Origin: Palsa-506 sp963755815
Lineage (GTDB): Bacteria > Actinomycetota > Actinomycetes > Streptosporangiales > Streptosporangiaceae
DNA: 64,000 nt
Assembly (NCBI GenBank): GCA_963755815.1
Contig: CAVWLF010000005.1
Location: forward strand, 744,001 to 808,000
Reading direction: 5' to 3'
The position numbers and the translations under genes are program-made. The notes under the pieces were generated by a model, which was given only the letters and a program-made list of their open reading frames with translations, was not told the origin of the DNA and did not search any database. Of the stretch, positions 42,234 through 50,656 are shown one piece after another. Position 1 is the stretch's first letter, and each line of letters begins with the position of its first letter.

Positions 42234-42367
42234 CCGGCCTCCTGACCGGTTTCGTCCGGTGATATCTCAATGTCCCTTTCTAGCGGACTCTGGACTGGCG
42301 TTCCGCATGGTGGATGGCGGATCGGTGTTTACCTGGCCCCACCAATCGACCATCCACCATGCGGAAC
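42234..42367. repeat. Interspersed hairpin-ended repeat, copy A
   Basis: A 134-base element about 80% identical to copy B at 47344-47480. It begins CCGGCCTCC, runs through GACCGGTTTC, GATATC and CAATGTC, and ends in a long hairpin. The outer arms GTTCCGCATGGTGGATGG (42300-42317) and CCATCCACCATGCGGAAC (42350-42367) match perfectly over 18 bases. GATCGGTG and CACCAATC extend the stem with one mismatch. It overlaps the last 12 codons and stop of hypF. Confidence 0.88.
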
Positions 42368-44827
42368 AGCGGCGGAGTCAGGCGCCCGGTCCCTGGCCGC
42401 CGCCACCACAGCCTGGCCGAAACTGATCCCGCCGTCGTTGCACGGCACCCGGGAGTGCACGAGAACGCGGAATCCGCTGCGCTCCAGCGCGTCCACCGTC
42501 CGGTTCAGCAGCAGCTGGTTCTGGAACACTCCGCCGGACAGTGCGACGGTGGCCAGCCCGTGCCGCTCGCGGAGCAGCAGGCAGCCCGCTTCGATGACCG
42601 CCGCGACGCCGTTGTGGAACCGCGCGGAGATCACGCCAATCTCGACGCCGGCCGCCAGGTCATCGGTTACCCCGCGGATCAGGTCCGCCCCGCGTACCCG
42701 CAGCAGGCCGCCCGGGCCGGTGCCCTCGTTCCCGATGCCAGTTCCGCTCCGACTCTGGCCGGCCGCCGCCGGACCGGTTCCCGGCTGGTCGATGGCGGCC
42801 TGGTACGAGCCGGTCTCGGCGGGATCGGCCAGCTGCTCAAGCTCGATGGCCGCCTGGCCCTCGTAGTTGATGAGGTCCCGGACGCCGAGGATCGCCGCAG
42901 CCGCGTCGAACAGCCGGCCCGCGCTGGAGGTGACCGGCGAGTTGAGGCCACGGCGGGCCATCGAGATGACGTTGTCCCAGCGCCGCTCGTTCCGCCGCTC
43001 GACGGCCAGGCCGTCAGGCGGCCCGTCCGGATAGGCCGCGTCGAGATAGGCGGCCGCCATCCGCCACGGCTGCCTGATCGCCGCCGGGCCGCCCGGCAGC
43101 GGCACTCCGGCCAGGTGCCCGGCGCGCTCGAAGCCAGCCAGCCCGGCGATCAGGAACTCGCCGCCCCAGATCGTGCCGTCGGTACCGTAGCCGGTGCCGT
43201 CGAAGGCAACCCCGATGACCGGTCCGTGCTCGCCGTTGTCGGCGAGGCACGACGCGATATGCGCGTGGTGATGCTGGACGCCAGTCAGCTCCAGGCCGGC
43301 CAGCTCAGCGGCGTACTTGGTCGACAGGTACTCCGGATGCAGGTCGTGCGCCACCACCTCCGGGGTGATGTCGAACAGCCGCCTGAAATGCTCGATGCCC
43401 TCGGTGAACGAGCGCAGGGTCTCGAAGTTCTCCAGGTCGCCGATGTGCTGCGAGACGAACGCGCGGTCGTCTTTGGCCAGGCAGAACGTGTTCTTCAGCT
43501 CGGCCCCGCAGGCCAGGATCGGCCGCCGCGCCCGGATGCCGAGCGGGAGCGGCTCCGGCACGTAACCACGGGACCGGCGCAGCACCGCGGTCCGGCCGCG
43601 GAACGACCGCACGACCGAGTCGTCCGTCCGGATATGGATCGCCCGGTCGTGGGTGAGGAACGCATCGGCGATGCCGCCGAGCCGGGGCACGGCGTCGGCG
43701 TCGGCGTAGACGATCGGCTCGTCCGAGGAGTTGCCGCTGGTCAGCACGATCGGGCCGGCGGCCAGGCCGAGCAGCAGATGATGCAGCGGGGTATACGGCA
43801 GCATCACGCCAAGCTGGCGGTTGCCCGGCGCGACGGCCAGGGCGACATCAGCACCGGGCTGGCCGGCGCTGCCCTGGCCGGCACTCCCGTGACCGGCACC
43901 GGGCTGGCCGGCACCGGGCTGGCCGGCACTGCCCTGGCCAGCACGGGGCTGGCTGGCAAGGCGCCGCCGCGGCAGCAGCACGATCGGCCGCCGGCTGCTG
44001 GTCAGCAGCGATCGGGCGGCCTCATCCACCTCGCAGAGCTCGCGAGCGGCGGCCACATCGGCCACCATGATCGCGAACGGCTTGTCCTCCCGGTGCTTGC
44101 GGTCCCGCAGTGCCGCCGCGGCGCTCTCATTCCGCGCGTCCACGGCGAGGTGATAGCCGCCCACGCCCTTGATGGCGAGTACCTGCCCCTGCCGCAGCAG
44201 CCGGACCGCCGCCGTGATCGGATCGCCGGGCAGCGGAGTTCCGGCCGCGTCCGTCAGCGCCAGCCGGGGACCACAGGCCGGGCAGCAGGCCGGCTGCGCG
44301 TGGAACCGCCGGTCCGCCGGGTCGTGGTATTCCGCCGTGCACTGCGCGCACATGGCAAACCCGGCCATCGTGGTCAGGGCCCGGTCGTAGGGCACGTCAC
44401 GGACGATCGTGAACCTGGGTCCGCAGTTCGTGCAGTTGATGAACGGGTAGCCGAACCGGCGGTCGGCCGGGTCGGCCAGTTCGCGCAGGCAGTCATCGCA
44501 GGGCGCGGTGTCGGCCGAAACCAGGGTGCTGCGCTGCCCGGTTGCGTCGCTGGGCGCGATGGAGAACCCGGACGATCCGTCCGGCTGGAGGGCCTGCGTG
44601 CGGACCCGCTCGATCCGGGCGAGCGGCGGCGCGTCCTGCTCCAGCGCGAGCAGGAACTGCCGCACGGCCGCCGCCGGGCCTTCTACCTCGGCGAACACGC
44701 CAGCTACGTCATTGCCGACGAGCCCCGCTAGGCCAAGCCGGGTGGCCAGCGAGTATACGAACGGGCGAAAGCCAACGCCCTGGACGATTCCCTCGACCCG
44801 GACGAGCGTCCTGACGCGCTGGTTCAC
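42329..44827 (-). CDS. hypF: Carbamoyltransferase HypF
   Basis: An 832-aa protein. In order: acylphosphatase domain (VRVEGIVQGVGFRPFVYSLA), two zinc fingers (CDDC with CTNC, CAQC with CPAC), a YrdC-like domain (IKGVGGYHLAVDARNE), and a Kae1-like domain with HHHAHIASCLADN and VALSGGVFQNQLLL. It makes the CN ligands of the NiFe centre from carbamoyl phosphate. A repetitive Gly/Ala/Gln insert interrupts the YrdC domain at about 43850-43960. The GTG start at 44827 has GGAGA adjoining. The C-terminal VPHGGWSIGGAR is encoded by repeat A. Confidence 0.94.
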   Translation of the reverse strand: MNQRVRTLVRVEGIVQGVGFRPFVYSLATRLGLAGLVGNDVAGVFAEVEGPAAAVRQFLLALEQDAPPLARIERVRTQALQPDGSSGFSIAPSDATGQRSTLVSADTAPCDDCLRELADPADRRFGYPFINCTNCGPRFTIVRDVPYDRALTTMAGFAMCAQCTAEYHDPADRRFHAQPACCPACGPRLALTDAAGTPLPGDPITAAVRLLRQGQVLAIKGVGGYHLAVDARNESAAAALRDRKHREDKPFAIMVADVAAARELCEVDEAARSLLTSSRRPIVLLPRRRLASQPRAGQGSAGQPGAGQPGAGHGSAGQGSAGQPGADVALAVAPGNRQLGVMLPYTPLHHLLLGLAAGPIVLTSGNSSDEPIVYADADAVPRLGGIADAFLTHDRAIHIRTDDSVVRSFRGRTAVLRRSRGYVPEPLPLGIRARRPILACGAELKNTFCLAKDDRAFVSQHIGDLENFETLRSFTEGIEHFRRLFDITPEVVAHDLHPEYLSTKYAAELAGLELTGVQHHHAHIASCLADNGEHGPVIGVAFDGTGYGTDGTIWGGEFLIAGLAGFERAGHLAGVPLPGGPAAIRQPWRMAAAYLDAAYPDGPPDGLAVERRNERRWDNVISMARRGLNSPVTSSAGRLFDAAAAILGVRDLINYEGQAAIELEQLADPAETGSYQAAIDQPGTGPAAAGQSRSGTGIGNEGTGPGGLLRVRGADLIRGVTDDLAAGVEIGVISARFHNGVAAVIEAGCLLLRERHGLATVALSGGVFQNQLLLNRTVDALERSGFRVLVHSRVPCNDGGISFGQAVVAAARDRAPDSAAVPHGGWSIGGAR
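43851..43960. repeat. 15/30-bp tandem repeats inside hypF
   Basis: Units built on CTGGCCGGCACTGCC encode GQPGAGHGSAGQGSAGQPGA within the YrdC-like domain, between IVLLPRRR and VALAVAPGNRQLG. The period is in frame. The insert is probably a surface loop. Confidence 0.75.
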
Positions 44828-44971
44828 TCTCCTAGTGTGCCGGTGCGCCGCATCGGCGGGAGTGCCGCACCGGCTGTGGCTCGTTATACGTCGCTGGTGC
44901 AAAAAGTGCCGGAGCGGCATGCATCGGTCCCACGCAAAGCTCGTCGCGGGATACGAGGCCATCGTGGCAAC

Positions 44972-44986
44972 CGGTAAGTTACCGGC
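44972..44986. promoter_or_regulatory. 15-bp palindrome upstream of 45005 gene
   Basis: CCGGTAAGTTACCGG is a perfect 7-bp inverted repeat around a single G, 18 bases before the GTG at 45005 and within the divergent hypF promoter region. It could be an operator; no -10/-35 pair is convincing. Confidence 0.35.
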
Positions 44987-45004
44987 GAGGAGGGCCAGTC
45001 TGCC

Positions 45005-45337
45005 GTGACTTTTTACCGAGCCTTGATCGAGACCCGCGCGGACGATTCGGGCCCGGAACCCGGCGAGGCGGCACTTGAGTCCTTCCGGGAGGCAGTGCAG
45101 CCGTTCGCCGGTGCGGTCAGCCGCGGCGGCGTCCCGCGCTCGGTGTCCGCTCGCCTCAGCGTCGAGGCGGACGGCGCGGCCGCCGCGGCCGCCCTGGCCG
45201 CTGCCCTGGTGACCCGGATTGCAGCCGATGCCGGGCTCCCGGCCTGGCCGGTCGTCCGCGTCGAGGCGGTCCGCGAGGACATCTTCGTCGAGGACGTTGC
45301 CCGGCCGCCGGCCGGGCAACGCGAGCCCGGTTCGTAG
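45005..45337 (+). CDS. Hypothetical protein (110 aa)
   Basis: It begins with GTG and reads MTFYRALIETRADDSGPEPG. It has an acidic N-terminal part, an Ala-rich central helix and a final VVRVEAVREDIFVEDVARP that looks like a beta segment. No family is recognised. GAGGAGGG lies 12 bases upstream of the start. The reading frame on the opposite strand is an extension of hypF without family sequence, so this gene is the better reading of the interval. Divergent from hypF. Confidence 0.55.
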   Translation: MTFYRALIETRADDSGPEPGEAALESFREAVQPFAGAVSRGGVPRSVSARLSVEADGAAAAAALAAALVTRIAADAGLPAWPVVRVEAVREDIFVEDVARPPAGQREPGS

Positions 45338-45432
45338 CGGCCGGCGCACGGACCGGCCAGGAAAATGGTGATCTGCTTCCCGGCAGCTCTTGCTGACCTG
45401 CTTGGCTGTCCAGGGCTGGAGGGCGCACTGGC

Positions 45433-46356
45433 ATGACGGATCAAGGTGGCGCGGCGGGCGCCGCTGAGCGCGGCAGCGGAGGCGCCCGGCAGGCGGCTGA
45501 GGTCACTGCCTTCTGGACGGCGCTGGGCCTAGACGGCCTCATTGACGTGCATACGCACTTCATGCCGGACAACGTGATGAAGAAGGTCTGGGCCTACTTC
45601 GACAACGTCGGCGCGCAGCGCGGCCAGGAGTGGCCGATCGCCTACCGGCGGCCCGAGGAAGAGCGGATCGAACTGCTCCGCGCGTTCGGCGTCCGCCGGT
45701 TCACCGCGCTGAACTACCCGCACAAGCCCGGCATGGCCGCCTGGCTGAACGACTGGTCCAGGGACTTCGCCGCCCGGACCCCGGACGCCCTGCACAGCGC
45801 GACGTTCTTCCCCGAGCCGGACGCGGCCGGGTACGTCGCCCGGGCGCTGGCCGATGGCGCCCGGGTGTTCAAGGCGCATGTGCAGGTCGGCGGCTATGAT
45901 CCGCGCTCGGATCTGCTCGATCCGGTATGGGGGCTGCTAGCCGAGGCCGGCGTGCCCGCCGTGGTGCACTGCGGCGCCGGCCCCTTCCCCGGCCCGCACA
46001 CCGGCCCCGGGCCGATGGGCCAGGTCATCGCGCGGCATCCGCGGCTGACCACGATCGTTGCCCACTTCGGGACGCCCGACTACGCCGAGTTCCTCGACCT
46101 GGCTGAAAGCCACCCCGGCGTCTTCCTCGACACCACGATGGTCTTCACCGACTACCTGGAGAACCGCGCGCCGTTCCCGCCCGGCCTGCTGCCCCGGCTC
46201 GGCGGGCTCGGCGGCAAGATCCTGCTGGGCAGCGACTTCCCCAACATCCCGCATCCCTACCTGCACCAGCTCCAGGCGCTGGCCCGGCTCGATCTCGGCG
46301 CGCCCTGGCTGCGGGCGGTCTGCCACGACAACGCGGCCGCACTGCTCGGACTATGA
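45433..46356 (+). CDS. Amidohydrolase-family protein
   Basis: A 307-aa TIM-barrel metal hydrolase of the amidohydrolase-2 class. Metal and active-site residues are seen in LIDVHTHFMP (HxH at about residues 38-40), AHVQVGGYDP, VVHCGAGP, IVAHFGTPDY and LLGSDFPN (late Asp). Such enzymes include decarboxylases and lactonases of aromatic degradation. The substrate here is unknown. The first 30 residues are disordered. Confidence 0.85.
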   Translation: MTDQGGAAGAAERGSGGARQAAEVTAFWTALGLDGLIDVHTHFMPDNVMKKVWAYFDNVGAQRGQEWPIAYRRPEEERIELLRAFGVRRFTALNYPHKPGMAAWLNDWSRDFAARTPDALHSATFFPEPDAAGYVARALADGARVFKAHVQVGGYDPRSDLLDPVWGLLAEAGVPAVVHCGAGPFPGPHTGPGPMGQVIARHPRLTTIVAHFGTPDYAEFLDLAESHPGVFLDTTMVFTDYLENRAPFPPGLLPRLGGLGGKILLGSDFPNIPHPYLHQLQALARLDLGAPWLRAVCHDNAAALLGL

Positions 46357-46395
46357 ACAGGGCGGCCGGCGCCGGATCGCGCCGGTAGCCGTGAT

Positions 46396-47226
46396 CTACC
46401 TAAGTCCGGCGAATAGATCATCTTCCGGAACGGGAGCCCCCGACTTATCGCTGGCCCGGATGAATGTCTCGTACCCGAAGACCCGCGCCACGACGTCGGG
46501 CGGGATCTTCGAGAACCATGACTCTTCGATCTGGCTGCGGTGCGCCCTGAGCGCTTCGCCCTTGAGCTCGAGTACCGGCCGGATGTCGACGGTCGTGGTG
46601 ATGCGCCGCTCGGACTCCTCCATCTGGCGCTGCGTTTCCGGATCAATCTCGTCGAAGTCGGGCCCCTCGATGCCCTGTTCCCGCAGCGCCTCCCCCACCT
46701 CGCGCCAGCCGCTGCTGCGCATCGCGGTCAGGTAGAGCTTCGACGGGATGCCGGAGGCCGAGAAGGCGGCCACGGCGGCACGGGCCGCGTGCAGGTGGTC
46801 TGGATGCTGGTAGCCGCCGTTGTCGTCGTAGGTGACGACGACCTGCGGCCGGTACCGGTCGATCAGCCCGGCGATGCGGTCCGTGACGGTGGCGAGCGGC
46901 ACGTTACTGAATACATCCGGCCGGTCCTTGTAGTCCCATTCCGGCATGCCCGAGTCGTGGTAGGCCAGCACCTCGAGGTCGGTGACGCCGAGCAGGCCGC
47001 AGGCGGTCTGCAGCTCCGCCAGCCTGATCTTCGCGACCGCTGCCTCGTCGTGCCCGTCCTCGCCTGGCTTGACCTGTCCCGGCGCATCACCGAACTCGCC
47101 GTTCGTACAGGTCACGACCACTGTCCGGATGCCTTCTGCTGAATACTTCGCCAGTACGCCGCCGGTGCTCGATGACTCGTCGTCCGGGTGCGCGTGCACG
47201 GCCATTAGGGTGAGTTTTTCCGCCAT
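46396..47226 (-). CDS. PIG-L/LmbE-family deacetylase (Mca/MshB-like)
   Basis: A 276-aa zinc deacetylase. The signature HAHPDDES and the later NGGYQHPDHLHAARAA give the His/Asp/His zinc ligands. Mycothiol enzymes MshB and Mca of actinobacteria belong here; the C-terminal SQIEESWFSKIP resembles Mca, but assignment between the two or to another N-acyl sugar is uncertain. The start at 47226 has no strong ribosome-binding site; the frame extends upstream without family sequence. Confidence 0.85.
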   Translation of the reverse strand: MAEKLTLMAVHAHPDDESSSTGGVLAKYSAEGIRTVVVTCTNGEFGDAPGQVKPGEDGHDEAAVAKIRLAELQTACGLLGVTDLEVLAYHDSGMPEWDYKDRPDVFSNVPLATVTDRIAGLIDRYRPQVVVTYDDNGGYQHPDHLHAARAAVAAFSASGIPSKLYLTAMRSSGWREVGEALREQGIEGPDFDEIDPETQRQMEESERRITTTVDIRPVLELKGEALRAHRSQIEESWFSKIPPDVVARVFGYETFIRASDKSGAPVPEDDLFAGLR

Positions 47227-47343
47227 GACACCAGCCTGCCCGATGATCAGCGATGCCCGGACCGCCGGTACCCCGGACCCGCCGCCCGGAGGCTGAAAAT
47301 CCGCATCAAATCCGCACCGTGGCGCCGGCCCGGGCATTGCGTT

Positions 47344-47480
47344 CCGGCCTCCGCGACCGGTTTCATCCGGCGATATCCTAATGTCGCTTTCTGGCGGACC
47401 CTGGATTGGCGTTCCGCATGGTCGATGGCGTTCTACTGTTGCCCTGGCAACACCAATCGACCATCCACCAAGCGGAACGC
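47344..47480. repeat. Interspersed hairpin-ended repeat, copy B
   Basis: It aligns with copy A over its whole length: CCGGCCTCC, GACCGGTTTC, CGATATCC, AATGTC, CTTTCT, GGCGTTCCGCATGGT, CACCAATCGACCATCCACCA. The outer arms match in 18 of 20 positions. The inner stem differs from copy A but is again self-complementary (GTTGCC/GGCAAC), so the fold rather than the bases is kept. It lies in the divergent gap 47227-47568, which contains no gene. Confidence 0.88.
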
Positions 47481-47568
47481 TCTCCTCCGGGGCATCTCCC
47501 CCTCCGGAAGTGATGTCATGGTGGCTGCGGCATGAACCGGCCGGCCGGGCGAGGGACGGGAGTCACCC

Positions 47569-48612
47569 ATGACAGGTAGCCCGGCGGACCGGGTCCGGCG
47601 GCTGAGCGAGCTGCCGGCCTGGGTGGCCCCGATGGCGGGCGGCCTGTCGACCCCTGGCCTGGTGATCGCCGCGGGGCGGTCGGGCGCCCTCGGCTTCCTG
47701 GCCGGCGGATACCAGACGGCCGGTGCCCTGCAAGCCGAGATCAGCGCGGTCCGGGCCGCGGGCGTGCCGGGGTTCGGAGTCAACCTGTTCGTCCCCGGCG
47801 CGCCCGCCGACGACCCTGACTCGGTGTCGGCCTACGTCGCGTCGCTGCGGGAGGAGGCCCGGCTGCTCGGCGCCGAGCCCGGCCACCCGTCCTGGGACGA
47901 TGACCACTGGGCGGACAAGATCGCCGTGCTGCTGACCAGCCGGCCGCCGGTCGTCAGCTTCACCTTTGGCTGCCCTCCGGCCGACGTGTTCCGCGGCCTG
48001 CAGGAGGGCGGGACCCTGGTCGCCGTCACCGTGACCGATCCGGGCGAGGCAGCCAGCGCGGCGGCCGCGGGCGCCGACCTGCTGTGCGTGCAGGGCCCGG
48101 AGGCCGGCGCTCACCGGGGAACGTTCACCAACCCGCCCGGCCGGGTCCAGGATGGCGACGGGCCCGGGCTGCTGGAGCTGATCGGGGAAGTGGCGGCGGT
48201 GACCGACCTGCCGCTGGTGGCCGCGGGAGGAATCGCCGATGCGCGCGCGGCCGCCGCGGCGCTGGCCGCCGGGGCGGTCGGCATCCAGGCGGGCACCGCC
48301 TTCCTGCGCTGCCCGGAGAGCGGCGCCCACCCGGTGCACAAGGCGGCGCTCGCCGACCCGCGCTTCACGTCGACCGCGGTGACCAGGGCATTCAGCGGCC
48401 GCCCGGCTCGCGCCCTGGTCAACGAGTTCGTGCTCGGGCACCCGGCCGCGCCCGCCGCTTACCCGGAGATCAACAACGCCACCCGCCCACTCCGGGCCGC
48501 CGCCGGAGCGAGCGGTAATGCGGACCGGATGAGCCTGTACGCGGGCCAGGGCTTCCGGTCCGCGTCCGAGCGGCCGGCGGCGGAGATCATCCGGGAGCTG
48601 GGCCGGCATTGA
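47569..48612 (+). CDS. Nitronate monooxygenase-like FMN enzyme
   Basis: A 347-aa TIM barrel. APMAGGLSTPGLVIAAGRSG at the N-terminus, VVSFTFGCPP with FMN-loop character, LPLVAAGGIADARAAAAALA and GAVGIQAGTAFLRCPES are typical of class I nitronate monooxygenases, which oxidise alkyl nitronates and detoxify propionate-3-nitronate. The late NNATRPLRAAAG also fits. It stands alone, downstream of repeat B. Confidence 0.88.
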   Translation: MTGSPADRVRRLSELPAWVAPMAGGLSTPGLVIAAGRSGALGFLAGGYQTAGALQAEISAVRAAGVPGFGVNLFVPGAPADDPDSVSAYVASLREEARLLGAEPGHPSWDDDHWADKIAVLLTSRPPVVSFTFGCPPADVFRGLQEGGTLVAVTVTDPGEAASAAAAGADLLCVQGPEAGAHRGTFTNPPGRVQDGDGPGLLELIGEVAAVTDLPLVAAGGIADARAAAAALAAGAVGIQAGTAFLRCPESGAHPVHKAALADPRFTSTAVTRAFSGRPARALVNEFVLGHPAAPAAYPEINNATRPLRAAAGASGNADRMSLYAGQGFRSASERPAAEIIRELGRH

Positions 48613-48649
48613 GCGGACCCGCGCGAGCAATAAGGATCCTGAGGCTGTT

Positions 48650-49063
48650 GTGACTGATGCGGCGCCCGATTCGGGGCCGGGTTCGCCCGGGGCCGGCCTG
48701 GGCGATGCGCGCGAACTGCTGGCGGCGGAGCGTGCCGCCGCGGCCGCCGCGATATCGGCGCTGACCCGCGACTTCGACGGCATCGTTGATGCTGCCTCCT
48801 CCGTCGCTACCGATGATGAGCATGACCCGGAAGGGGCGACGATCGCCTTCGAGCGGGCCCAGGCCGCGGCCCTGCTGGAACGGGCCCGGGACCGGCTGGC
48901 GGAGATCGACCTGGCGCTGGCCCGGATTGACGACGGCAGCTATGGCTCGTGCGAGCGCTGCGGCGAGCCGATCACCACGGCGCGGCTAGCCGCGCGCCCG
49001 GCGGCCAGGACCTGCATCCGCTGCGCGAGTGCTGGGCCGCAGCGCACCCGGCCGGCCGGTTGA
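48650..49063 (+). CDS. TraR/DksA-type zinc-finger protein
   Basis: A 137-aa protein. A coiled-coil helix pair (about residues 22-100) ends in a four-Cys zinc finger CERCGEPITTARLAARPAAR followed by CIRC. DksA/TraR proteins enter the RNA polymerase secondary channel and alter stringent-response promoters. Actinobacterial members of this length are common but little studied. The start is GTG. It follows the nitronate monooxygenase by 37 bases, possibly co-transcribed. Confidence 0.85.
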   Translation: MTDAAPDSGPGSPGAGLGDARELLAAERAAAAAAISALTRDFDGIVDAASSVATDDEHDPEGATIAFERAQAAALLERARDRLAEIDLALARIDDGSYGSCERCGEPITTARLAARPAARTCIRCASAGPQRTRPAG

Positions 49064-49195
49064 CGGCCGCCGGCCCGGCGCTGCTGATCGCGGCCGGGCG
49101 CTGGCTGGCCTGGCCGGTCAGCCAGATGCGCGATCGGCCCGGCGCGGGCTGAGCGGCCAGCGGCCAACCGCCGGCACCGCCAGCCGCCGGGGCGA

Positions 49196-50656
49196 TCAGA
49201 CGCCGGTCTCGGCGGTTATCCGGCCGGACGCTACCGCGGCCTTGAGCGCGGAGTAGTCGCGCTCATTCTGGTCGGCGTAGGCGGCGGCGAACTCGCCGAT
49301 GGCCCGGTCGAAGACGTCCCCGCCGCCCAGGTAGGCGCCGATCGCGATCCGGTCCCCGGTCCTGGCGTGCGCCCGCGCCAGCGTCCACCCGCACAGTTCG
49401 GCGTAGACGTGCAGCCGGTGCGGCGGCATGGACTCGACGTCGATCGAGAGCTTCCAGTCACGCAGCTGGCGGACATAGAAGTCGTGGGCCTGGCCGGCCG
49501 GGTCCACGCCGGTCCGCTGCCAGCCGAGGAAGATGTCGCTCGACGCCTGCATGAGCCGCTGGCCGGAAACCACGCGCTGGCCCTGATTCGGGTACTCGCT
49601 GGCCCCGGCGAAATCACTGAGCGCGGACCGGTCAGCCTCCTTCACCTGCAAGAACAGCGGATCCTTGGTGTCGGCCCCGAGCAGCAGGACGATCCAGCAG
49701 CGCATTCCCACGCTGCCGACGCCGGACACCTTGCGGGCGATGTCGGCGACCTCGTACCGGCCGAGCAGGAACCGGCGGTCCGGCTCCAGCGTGCGCCGGT
49801 ACCGGGCCAGGAAGCTGGTCAGCTGGCCCTCGAACCGGGCGCCGTCCCGCTGATCCTGGGTGAGCTCGGCGAGCGGCACCAGCAGCGGCGGATCGGAGTT
49901 GATCCGGGGCTGGCCGGCTACCTCGTGCGTCAGCTTGCCGAACTCCTGCAGGCTGGACCGGTCGCTGGCGCGCCGGCCAGCCCGTCCGCTGGCGGCCAGC
50001 TTGCGCTGAGCCGGATCGAGTATCGCCTGGTACTCAGCCTGGAGCTCGTCCAGTTCGGCGTGCGCGTACCAGACGGCCAGGTCGCCCCGCCGGGCGAAAT
50101 GCCGCATCGCCTGCCGGTACCGCGCGACGGCCGCGATGACGATCTTCCGCCGCGGCCGGCCCGGGATGCCATTGCCGCGTGCCGCCACCTCCAGGCTCGC
50201 GGCCAGCCGCTTGACATCCCACTCCCACGGGCCGGGCAGGGTCTCGTCGAAGTCATTGATGTCGAAGACGAGGCGGCGCTCCGGCGAGGCGAACACCCCG
50301 AAGTTGGAGAGGTGCGCGTCACCGGACAACTGGGCAGTCAGCCCGGTCCGCGGGGTGCCGGCCAGGTCGGCCGCCATCGGCAGGGCGGCGCCGCGGAAGA
50401 ATGCGAGCGGAGAGGCCAGCATCCGGCCGTAGCGGATCTTCACCAGGTCCGGAACCCGCGCCGCTGCCTGCTGCTCCAGCAGGCTGACCGGATCCGGCCG
50501 GTCCGCGGCAGGCTCGAAGACGGCGTGCTGGTGCCGGGGAGCCGGGACCCGGGCCGCCTTGCCGAGTGCGACGCGCTCGGCTCTGGATCGCGGCGGCGCC
50601 GCCCTGGTCGCCGGCCGCGGCGCCGGGCGCCCGGCGGTCCGCCCGGTCGCGCTCAT
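49196..50656 (-). CDS. DUF2252 family protein
   Basis: A 486-aa protein related to kinase-like folds. Typical blocks are RMLASPLAFFRGAALPMAAD, LSGDAHLSNFGVFASPERR, FDINDFDETLPGPWEWDVKR and VVSGQRLMQASSDIFLGW. Actinobacteria carry many DUF2252 genes; activity is not known, though the GDAHLSNFG and DINDFDE motifs echo the catalytic and metal loops of aminoglycoside/ABC1-type kinases. The ATG overlaps the aquaporin stop (TGATG), so the two are co-translated. The frame extends upstream inside the aquaporin gene as a shadow. Confidence 0.88.
   Translation of the reverse strand: MSATGRTAGRPAPRPATRAAPPRSRAERVALGKAARVPAPRHQHAVFEPAADRPDPVSLLEQQAAARVPDLVKIRYGRMLASPLAFFRGAALPMAADLAGTPRTGLTAQLSGDAHLSNFGVFASPERRLVFDINDFDETLPGPWEWDVKRLAASLEVAARGNGIPGRPRRKIVIAAVARYRQAMRHFARRGDLAVWYAHAELDELQAEYQAILDPAQRKLAASGRAGRRASDRSSLQEFGKLTHEVAGQPRINSDPPLLVPLAELTQDQRDGARFEGQLTSFLARYRRTLEPDRRFLLGRYEVADIARKVSGVGSVGMRCWIVLLLGADTKDPLFLQVKEADRSALSDFAGASEYPNQGQRVVSGQRLMQASSDIFLGWQRTGVDPAGQAHDFYVRQLRDWKLSIDVESMPPHRLHVYAELCGWTLARAHARTGDRIAIGAYLGGGDVFDRAIGEFAAAYADQNERDYSALKAAVASGRITAETGV

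Noticed and set aside
44828..45349. Upstream extension of hypF to 45349
   Set aside because: The acylphosphatase domain begins right at 44827; the extension has no family sequence and covers a better plus-strand frame.
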